Source: a virus. Taken from it: a stretch of DNA of 27,441 bases. A model generated the notes under the pieces. It made no database searches. It saw only the letters and a program-made list of their open reading frames with translations, and was not told where the DNA came from. This document shows, in pieces, positions 1 to 10,100 of the stretch; within the stretch, counting starts at the first letter, position 1; every line of letters begins with the position of its first letter. The DNA lies in the IMG/VR virus record IMGVR_UViG_3300030110_003628, positions 1-27,441 of that record. One strand, written 5' to 3'. A program made the position numbers and the translations under genes.

Positions 1-42
1 ACTTATTGTAAAACCAGTATCTTCGTTTAATTCTTTTGCCAT
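1..42 (-). CDS. Start of an unidentified gene, cut by the window edge
   Basis: Fourteen codons are visible, reading MAKELNEDTGFTIS, open to the window edge. The ATG lies 20 bases after the stop of the lipoprotein gene. Its leader is A-rich, with no Shine-Dalgarno motif, like the other starts here. From memory, short phage proteins with similar N-termini continue into a single membrane segment, and a holin-type lysis gene would fit this place (T7 gene 17.5 follows the tail and ejection genes). The membrane part is outside the window, so the function is a guess. Confidence 0.45.
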   Translation of the reverse strand, partial: MAKELNEDTGFTIS

Positions 43-62
43 TTTTAGTGTGTAGTTATAGT

Positions 63-1112
63 TTAAAAGATTACGTAATTTACTCCAAATTTAAAGTCAT
101 ACCACTCTCTATTCCAATATTTGTTATACTTACCTTCTGCAAACAAACCTAATGATCTATTTAGCTTATAACCAAATATTAAACCACCACTATAATCAAG
201 CCATTGTCCGTTATTATATTTATGATATGAAAACTCACCGTCATCATCATAATGCCAAGGCATAACGTTAGCCCAAGCATGTGTCCAAAACATTTTAGTG
301 TAATGATAATAATCAAAACCTAACACAAGCGAGTGTTGTATTATTTGATCTAATTCATTACGTTTCTTTTCTGTATAGTTTGCTAAAACTGTAGGTATTA
401 TAACTTGCTCCCAAACATCAGATGAAGTAGCCACTACGTTACCAGCTGGGTCTATATATTCAGAGTTAAACACATCTACGGTATAACCTTCTTGTAAAGC
501 TAAATATGTATAATGTATACTACCATTGTCTAACCTCCACTCTTCAAGCGGATCGTAGCCATAAGGTTCAGATAATCTTTGCGCAGCACCAACATTAAAA
601 GATAATTTATTATTTATTTTATATCTATATCTTTCAGATGTTTCAACATATTTAACATCTGCAAAACCATCTTCTAAGTATTCACCTTTTAATATGTATT
701 TATCTTCTACAAATCTAACAAAATGGTGTTGATCAATGTATTCGTTACCTTGTTGTCTACTGTAATCAACTTCAAATAAAAATTCTAAACCAGAAACTTT
801 ACCTATATTAGCACCATCAGACCACGAGTTTTCTGTACCATCGTAAAATGTTTGTGCTCTGTTTTCGTAACCAAACCTAGCTATTTTACGTATACCTAAA
901 ACTAAATTATAGTCGTAAGGTGTTTTAACTGTTGAAGTTTGTAAACCGTTTGTAACAGAAAATATTTCTACATCTGATATAGACGTACCGCCATTTGCAG
1001 CCGCATAAAACGTTGAAAATTTAAATATCTTTTTTATATCTTGACTACAACATTTTTTTGGCGCAGCGCAAGAAGCTAAAGTTATTAATAGTAATATTAT
1101 AAGTTTTTTCAT
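63..1112 (-). CDS. Phage-encoded lipoprotein, probable outer-membrane beta-barrel
   Basis: This 349-aa protein starts with a lipoprotein signal peptide: MKK, a hydrophobic run, then a lipobox L-A-S-C with the lipidated Cys at residue 15. Two more Cys follow at 21-22. The rest lacks hydrophobic helices and is rich in Tyr, Trp, Phe and Gly in alternating patterns. It ends in an amphipathic strand with a C-terminal Phe (GVNYVIF), the usual beta-signal of barrels inserted by the BAM complex. A periplasmic or outer-membrane location in the infected host is therefore likely. It directly follows the giant ejection protein gene (10-base gap) and should be transcribed late. No catalytic motif is visible. 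Possible roles are superinfection exclusion, receptor masking or help in lysis, all inferred. From memory, similar uncharacterised proteins occur in marine phage genomes. The start is chosen because it gives an intact signal peptide. Confidence 0.75.
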   Translation of the reverse strand: MKKLIILLLITLASCAAPKKCCSQDIKKIFKFSTFYAAANGGTSISDVEIFSVTNGLQTSTVKTPYDYNLVLGIRKIARFGYENRAQTFYDGTENSWSDGANIGKVSGLEFLFEVDYSRQQGNEYIDQHHFVRFVEDKYILKGEYLEDGFADVKYVETSERYRYKINNKLSFNVGAAQRLSEPYGYDPLEEWRLDNGSIHYTYLALQEGYTVDVFNSEYIDPAGNVVATSSDVWEQVIIPTVLANYTEKKRNELDQIIQHSLVLGFDYYHYTKMFWTHAWANVMPWHYDDDGEFSYHKYNNGQWLDYSGGLIFGYKLNRSLGLFAEGKYNKYWNREWYDFKFGVNYVIF

Positions 1113-1122
1113 TTTTTAAAGT

Positions 1123-4100
1123 TTAATCAAAATCAAAGTCATCAAAGTCAAAGTCATCATCATCAAAGTCAAAGTCATCAAAGTCAAAGCCTATTTTATC
1201 AAATTCATCTTTTTTCTTTCTAGTATCTATACCAAGATCCCACGTGTTCCAACCTAAAGCTAAAGCTATTCTTTGCCAAACAGCGTTGTCACTGTCTAAC
1301 GAAGCTCTTATGTTTCTTATTTTGTTATAAGCTCTGTTTACAGGAACATTAAATATACCTTCTAATGTGCTAGTTGCTATTTCATAAGTTGGGTTATCAA
1401 TATCTACGTAACCCATTTCTTCTATTTCGTCTCTATTAAACTTATAGCTCTGTGTAGCTGAATATACTTTTCTAAGTTTAATACCTACAGGTGGTGCTAA
1501 ATTAGCCATTTCTAACAACACATAAGCATAATCTGCTCTTCCTCCTGGTTTAGCAGACTCTTTCATTGCTCTTAACAACATGTTTTTAAGCGTAGATACT
1601 ACAGCTCCTCCAACACCCATACCACGTAAAAACGAATCTGACATGCCGTTTAATATTCTTTCACCTTTTTTGTTTATATATTCTTCTTCATCGTCATCTT
1701 CAAACATCATAGCAAACATAGCTGTTTGTAAAGTGTAGAATATTAAGTTCTGTACCATACCGTAATATATTATTCTAGATATGTTAGCTTTCATACTACC
1801 TCTACCGTTAACTAAATCTTGCAAAGCTCTTTTAGTTAATCTAGCATACTGCATAGGTGTATTTTGAAAAGCAAGTATTAATCTACCTAAAACAGAAGCT
1901 TGTTCTTGTGAAATCATATCAGCTCTTGCAGACTGTTGAGTTCTTTCTGCAACTTCTTGAAAGTCTGTAAAAGCTTTTTTCTGAGCATCTTCTTTGCTCA
2001 TACCTTCTTTAACATATTTATTTATTCTGTTTCTGTAAAAACTTGCACCACCTATTGCTATTGCAAAGCTATCAGCTATTTGTGTAGGTAAGAAACCTTT
2101 TTGTAATAACCATTGTAAAGCAGCTTTAGTTTTGTTTCTGCTTTTACTTAAATGTGTAATCAACTCAGAAGCGTTTAAATCAGACCTTAAACCTGATCTA
2201 CGTTGTTTTAAGAAGTTTGAGTTAAATAATTCAGAAAAATCAGTCCAAAACTGCTCTTGATTTGCAAAAGCTTTTGAAGCCGCAAATATATTATTATCTT
2301 CCCAGTTTATAAAGTTAACAAAAGACAACTGCTGCAATAAAGCAGATCTCATGTTAACAAACATAGTTGCTGCTACAGAACCGTTTAACCAGTTCATAAA
2401 ATCATTAACAAGTTTATTATCACCAAAAGCTCTATTAGTACCGTTTTCCATACGCCATATAATATCATCAAGAGCGTTTCTTACGCCTTTACCATATATA
2501 GCTTCTATTTTATTCATATTAGCACCTACAAGCTTTCTACCGTTAAACTTACCAAAAATAATTTCTCTATTATTTTTAAAGTCTTGTAAAAACTCAGCTC
2601 TTTTTACTCTACTAGACTTTTGAAATAAATCAAACTTTATACCTTCAAGCTCCCACTCTTTATTTGGCTCTAAATAACCTGCTTTTTCTCTTGATATTTT
2701 ACCTACAGACAAAGCAAAAGCTAATAACCGCTCATCTTTTTCTACTATATCAACTAAAGCTAATCTATCAGTTTCTGATAATCCAGGTATTTCAAAACCA
2801 GCTTTACTCCACAAATAAACTCTTACAGCATCTTCTATAGTAAAATCACCATCAATAACTTTTTCTCTTAAACGCTTGCGCATGCCTGTTGTTTTCTTCA
2901 AAAGCTCACCGTATTCGTTCATCATTAACTGCCTAGCGTTGTTTATTTTTGCTATAGCGTTAGCATAAGGCCTTAACAACGTGTCTTGAAAAAACTTTAA
3001 AGCAGCGTCACCTTTAGCGCCTTTAGGTAAAAAATTATATATTAAACCTAAAAAATCTTCAGCTGATGGTGGTATAAAAAATCTAAATTTACCTTTGTCT
3101 TTACCACGTCTTCTACCTTTTATTTCTGAAAATCTTTTTTCTGCACCAACACCTTCTCTTTCTTCTAATATTTCGTTAAATTTATCGCTAAACTTTTCAC
3201 TTCTAGATATTTTAGCTTGCTGTACTTTTGACTTTACATCTAACTGATCTAGTACATTTGCAACTTCTGTTACGTTTTGTAAAGCATCGTCAGCAAAATA
3301 TATATCATTATAACCTTCTTCAACTTTTTTAACTATCCAAAGTGCTTTTGCTTCAGCTGTTGAATTAGCTAAACCTGTAATATTATCGTAAGGTATGTTT
3401 AAACCTACGCTTTTTAAAAAGTCATATATAGCTCTTTGTGCTTCTGGCGGCCTTGCTGTTAACACATACATATCTTCAGTGCCATACTTATTTGCTAGCT
3501 TAACAGCTTTATCAAATAGTGGCCCTACTTTACCGTCTACAACTTCATTGAACTCAGAAAAATCAAACTTATAACCTTGATTCAATAAACTAACATAATC
3601 TCTAGCATATTCTTCAGCGTTTAAAAAACCTTTTCTACCATCAGGCGAAGTATATCTAACTCTAGAGTTTGTAGTAGCTAAAGTATCGTCAAAATCTAGT
3701 ATACTTATACCTTTAAGATTATCATTAAACTTCATACTTCTAGCCATTTTAGCAGCTTCATTGTATGATAACGACTGTTTTACCTTTCTTTGTTCGTTAG
3801 AAACAAACTCTTCGCCAATAATTTCACCATTTAAAGCAAAATCTTTGTTTATTACTTTTATAGGTGAAACAGCAGAATCAAAAGCAGTTATATCGTTAAA
3901 AGATCTACCTATAGATGTTTTTAAAATAGTTTCACGATTATTAATATCTGCATCTTCATCATAATCTCTTTGCATTTTAGATTTTAATCCAGATCTTTCT
4001 AGCAAGTCATCAAAATCAGTTTCATTTTTTGTTTTACCACGAATTATACTAACAACGTAATCATTAAAAACCTTATCAATTAAACTATCCCATTTAGCCT

Positions 4101-7100
4101 CTGGCTCGTTTTGTAATATACTTGTTATTTTGCTTATTACATGGTGGTGTGGTTTTTGATGCTCGTATGTGGTTTGATTAGTAGGCACTAATAAATTATT
4201 GTTGTTATCTACTACGTTTGTAGCTATGCTAAATATTTTAGCTGCTTTTCTTGAAGGTGACTCCATGCTAACACCTAAATTAAATAAAAATTGAGCAAAC
4301 ATCATTTGATCATTTTTATTGTTTTTAGAGCCATATTTTTTCCAATTAAATATAAAAAGATACTTTGTTAGTTCTCTAGCAACATCGGCTTGTTCATTTA
4401 AATCAGAAGTTACAGAATCCCAGTTGCCACCAATATAACTTTCTACTATATTAGAAGATAAGTCATCTACAAGTTTTATATTGTACTTTTCTTTTATTTT
4501 TTTAGGTGTTAAGTTTAATTCAAAATACCCATCATCAACAGAGCTAATTAACTTATCAAAATCAGAAGCGTTTTCAAATATAGAAGCTCTAAAACCTCTA
4601 GGATTACTGTTGTCTACGGTAGGTCTTATTCTACCGTTACCTTTCATGTTTTTACTAGCTATTCTTGAGCTTTTACTATGATGTTTACGCAACATCTGCA
4701 TGTAAAGTATAGCTCTTGCTTTGTTTTCTTCAGCAGTTCCACCAGGCACTAAAGTTCCAGCTTCAGCTCTTGATTTTATATCTTTAGCAATACGAGCAAC
4801 ATTTATTCTACCTCTTGTAACGTGATATGGTGTAAAAGCCTCTGGCCTTGTAAGACTACCAACACCGTCACCATACAAACCTAAAAGCTCAAACACAGCA
4901 GAAGTCTCGTTGTAAGAGTGTAACTCTTCTTTGGTAAATTGAGCTAAATCAGGTAAAAAACCTCTATCAGTAGCATAGTTATTAACCATAAAACCGTATT
5001 TAGTTATTATACCTGTTTTAGCTGTTAAGTTTGTAATTAACGCTTGTTGTATAGCTGGTTTTACTATTTTACCGTCAAAGTTTTGCGTAAATAATAGTTT
5101 TAACTCTCGTCTAAGAAGTTTAACGTTACCTTCTACAGAAGCTGGAAAATCTATTATTAAACCTAGTATTTGTGGCTTTAACTTTTCTATCATAGTTAAA
5201 GTATACTCTGCTGCAGACTGATCTTTTACCATCATATCTTTAAATACCTTTGACTCTGAAAAAGTATTTATACCGTCATCTAAACCTACAGCTGTTTTGT
5301 CGTTTAAGCTACCAAATCTTGCTAAAGACTGTTTCATGCCTTGTGCAGAAACTTTTCTTGCTATTTCAAAAACTATTGCATTGGCAAAAGCAGACGTATT
5401 TCTATCACTTCTGTCAGCAATACCTTCTACTATACCTATTTTTTCAAGAAAGTCATTAACATCAACAACTGGAAACCTAAAAAACAAGTTTACGTTGTTT
5501 ACTTTTTTTCCTCTGTTATAAAAGTTTTTTAACAACAAAGGCCTAACTTTGTTTGATTTTATAGGTTTTTCTTTAGTACCTACAAAAGCTCTTGGTAAAC
5601 CGGCAGCAATATGAATCTCTGGATTACCACGAACTCTTCTCTGTATAGTTTGTAACTCGTTAGTACCTTTTTTACTGTCAATACGTAAATTAGCCATGAA
5701 ACTAGCTTTTTTACCTTTAGGTATTAAACCAGCGTCTTTATTTTTTTTGTTTAATCTCCAGTCTAGTTTATCACGATCAACACCATAATAATCAGCTATT
5801 ATTTGAAAAGCATAAGGTTGCATTTGCGCAAAGTCAAGATCACTTATATCTGGTAAAGTACCATCAAGATCTGCAAAACCAAGATCTGTTAATTCTTGTA
5901 ACCACTGCTCTCTTGTTTGATTGTCCATAGGACCATCTAAAATCATTTTAACACCTTTATCAAAGTGCTCTTGTATTCTGTCTTGAAGCTCTGAACTACC
6001 TAATCTATTAGAAACGTTTATATCAGGTCTTATAGTTTCGCTATCATTATACCTTGCGTCCATACCTTCGTCAGTATCAGCAAGCTCTCTAGCCTCTCTA
6101 GTATCAATACTAACAGTACCTTCAACTTGACCAACTGTTTCAGCTTTTAATATTTGCCCATATCTAAGTGGTAGTATACCGTTTAAGTACTGACCAAACT
6201 CGTTTACTCTAGCATCGTAAGTTCTAGCTAAATTTGATAGTTGCTCGTAGTAACCAGATAAAAACTGTTCTCTTGTAACTCTTTTACCTGCTTCTAATCC
6301 CATTATATTTGGGTTTTTAGCAGCAAAATCTGCCAACTTCATTGCTAAAGCTAAATTATTTTCAACAAGTTCGTTTTGTAGCTCAGGTGAAGCTACAACT
6401 TTACCGTTTTCAACTATACCTTGTTCTAATATCTTTTTTCTTATTTCAGCGTTACGCTCAACTATTTTTTTAGTATTTGCAGATAACTCTAAATCTTCTA
6501 CTAGTTTATCATTATTGTACACTGATCTACTTAAACCTTCATCACCTTCAATAGTCTCTATTACTTGACCAACTTGTTGTTCGTCTTCTATTGTTTTTCT
6601 TTGCTCAGCGGTTAGTTTAAACTTATTCTTTTTAGCCATTACAGACTGAAGACCTTCTTCTTTTATTTTTCTTAAACCTTTACTAAATCTACCTCTTTTA
6701 GCTTCTTTAGCGTAGTCTTCAATAAAGTTTTGCAAGTCTTGTATATCTTTTATTTTAAAGTTAATACCAAACTTTCTAGCAACTCTTCTAACTATATCTA
6801 CAAACTTAGATAAAAAGTTTTTACTAAGCTTTATTCTGTTTTGTAATAAAGCTTCTGACATTATTGTTAATAGTTCATCTGCATTTTTTGTAGTTAAATT
6901 ACCACCAGAGTAACTACCAAATTTATTTATTACATATCTATTTAATCCTGGATTTTTATTTAACTCTTCTCTTAATAAATATGATAACCTAACCATTAAC
7001 TCAGGATCTTTTATTATAGTTTCTCTTAGCATACCGTGTAAAACTTCATGTTGTACAACAGCAAAGTTTCCAGACTCTAAAGCTATTTCAGGGTTAACTA

Positions 7101-10100
7101 TTACTGTGTGTTTTTTAGTTACATCATCGTATACTATAAATCCAGCGCCTTTTCTTAAACTACTATCAAAATCAGGTATTGTAGCAACTATTTGAGATCT
7201 TAACTTTTCAACTTTTTGTTTAGCATCATCGTTTAAATCACCGTTTTTATCATAGTTCTTTTTATCTGATTTTATTTCTTTTATTTCTTTAGCAATTTTT
7301 TTATTTTGAGCTAATCTTCTAGCGTTTTCTATTACTCTAAACTTTTCATGCTCTTCTTTTGTTTTTGTTTCATGATATTCAAAACCTTCAGCACGAGCAG
7401 TAACTTCACCTCTTGCTCTTAACTCTTCAAATAACTCTTCTCTTTGCTTTGTATAATCGTCATTTTCAATTTGAGTATCTACACTTGCTATTTTTTCGTT
7501 TATTTCATCTATTTGGCTTTTGCTAGCAACTTTATCTTTTGTTTTTAAAATATCATTTTTTTCTTTTACTAGCTTTTGTTTTTCTCTTAATAAATCAAGC
7601 GTTTTAAAAGTAACTTTGTCAGGTGCAACTCTTACAACATCTAACAATTCAAGTTGTAAGTTTAAAGCTTTTTGATGACCTTCTATTGATTTTTGTAATA
7701 TATTTATTTCTTGTTTATCTTTACCAGACTTTCTTTTTTTATTATTTAATATAGCTAGTTTATCTTCAAAAGCTTTCATTTCATCACTAATTTCTTTAGC
7801 TGTATCGTAAGCGCCTAAATAAGCAGCACCATAAACAGACTCATATGAAGATTTATAGTTTTGTTTAGCTTGATAACCACCTAAAGCGCCTGATAAAAAC
7901 AAAGTACCAAGTAAAAGTTCTGATTGAGTAGAAGCTTTTAAAACTTCAGGGTGATAACTAGTTATATAAGCAGATTTTATAACATCGTTGAGCAAAATAT
8001 CAAGCTCTTCTTCAGTTATTTCTTTCATTATATTAGATAAAAACGTCTTACCAGCGTCACCAAAAGCTTGTTTTTGAGCTACTTTACCAATTTTTTGAGT
8101 ACTTCTTATTTTTTTTATACTGTTTACAAATTCTTTAGTAATTCCTTGTCCAGATTTACCTGCTATATAGTAATAGTCTGGCATTATAGCTTGACTTAAA
8201 CCAGTAGCAAATGACATCCAATGTGCCGCTGCCATAGCCTCTTCAGAAGTTAAACCTTCATTTTTCATATAAGCAACGTTTTCAAGATATAACATCCTAT
8301 ATGTTAAGTCTACTTGCTTTAAATTAATAGCAGCTCTTTCTGTAAATCTAAACCTTTTATTTAAGCTATCAAAAAATCTTCTATTAAACTGTATCTTTGA
8401 ACCGGTATCATATATACCAAACAAAGCGCTACCCTTTTTAAAATTACCACCTCTGTTCCAATGTTTTAGTTGTTTTTTAGAAAAACCTTTTAACTCTTTA
8501 GCTTTTATAGCTATATCTCTTGCTTTTACAAACTTACCAGTACCTACTATTAAACTTGCAGTGTATGGTATTACACCTGTAAGAAACCTTGGAACATTTA
8601 TTTCATTTGCGTTTTTACTTTTAAAAAATCCTTCAAACTCTAAAACATCTTCATCCGCAAATCTTGAAGCAAAAGGTATAATTTTTTTCTTGTTATAACT
8701 ATCAATATAGGTTGTAAGAAAATCTGCTGGTGTTATAGTTCTACCTGTAACTACATCCGTATACTCCGCACCTAAATAGCTAGCTAAATAACTTCCACCT
8801 GCCACGATAGCTTGCAAAGGAAGACTAACTATATCTACAGCAAACTGAGCCGTAGGTTCAATAAATTTATCTAACAAAAGACCAATAGTACCATCGTAAA
8901 CATCAACTAAACTTTCACGCTCACCAGCAAGTTTTATAATTAAATTACGTGGACCTTCAGAAGCCTTCGTGCTAACCATTAGAGTACCATCTTCAGCGTA
9001 CTTATATATTACACCATGAGTAGGGTTAAACATGTTTTCCGCTTGATTATAATTAAGGTCTGCAAAAAGTGTAGAAACGTTTTCTGTATACTTTGATTTT
9101 CTATCGTTTAATAAATCGTTTTTATCTTTATAATCTTTTAAAGTTTGATTTAATCTTAAACGCTCTTCTTCAATGCTTTGTCCATCTAAAACCCATTGAT
9201 TATAAGCTTCTTGTTCTTCTTTGTTTTTAAAATCAGGTTGCCATATTTGTTTACCTTCGTAACCAACATAGTAACCTGTTTGTCTTATTTTTTGCCATCT
9301 ATCAACTAAATCTTTTTGTCCTGTATCAAACTCTGCTATTTCGTTTTCAATATCTACTTTATCATCAGCCATTTTATCATCAGCCGCTTCTATTAACGAA
9401 CTTTCAAGTAGCAAATCTTTACCTTTAGTATCAAGTAAATGTTCTTTAGCTCTTAATAATATTCTAAATCTAAAATCATCTTCAAACTTTTTACCAGTTT
9501 CAAGAGCCATATAATCTTCTTCTGTCATTACAGATAACAAAGAAACTCTTAAATCTTCTTTACTATCACCATAATCTTCGCCAGAGCTGTCTAATATTTG
9601 ATCTGTTCTCTTTATTAACTGTTCGTACTGTAACTTACGTTTTTTATATTCTTTTTCATCTCTATATAGATCAGGCTTGTCTTCAAACTGTTCTATATAT
9701 TTTTTACTATCAAGATAAATTTTAGAAGCGTCAAAAGCTTGTTCTTTTTCAAACTTGTCTAGTGCTTCTTTTTTATCAAGTGATTTTTGAGTTGGGCCTA
9801 GTTGACTTTCTTCTTCAACAACTTGCTCTTCTTTTATAATCTCTTCTTCTTCTACCTTAGGAGATAAAATCTGATTAATACCTTTATTTACATCATCAAC
9901 TAACTTTTTTTGAACGCTAGGTTTTTCAAGCTCTTCATCTTCAGCTATAATGTTTTCAAGATCATCTTCTGTTAACTCTACGTTTTCTTTTACAACAGGT
10001 GTAGAGCCTTGATTTATTATAGGTTCTGTTCTGTCTTGAACTTCAGGTTGCGGTTGTTGTGGTGTAAACATATCAACCTCTTGTTGCTCTGTTTCTTTTA

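Noticed and set aside
1126-1188. The DFDD-rich end as the catalytic Asp motif of a virion RNA polymerase (as in N4 or crAss-like phages)
   Set aside because: It is a low-complexity tail at the extreme C-terminus without surrounding polymerase motifs. No DxDGD-type core was found elsewhere in the protein.
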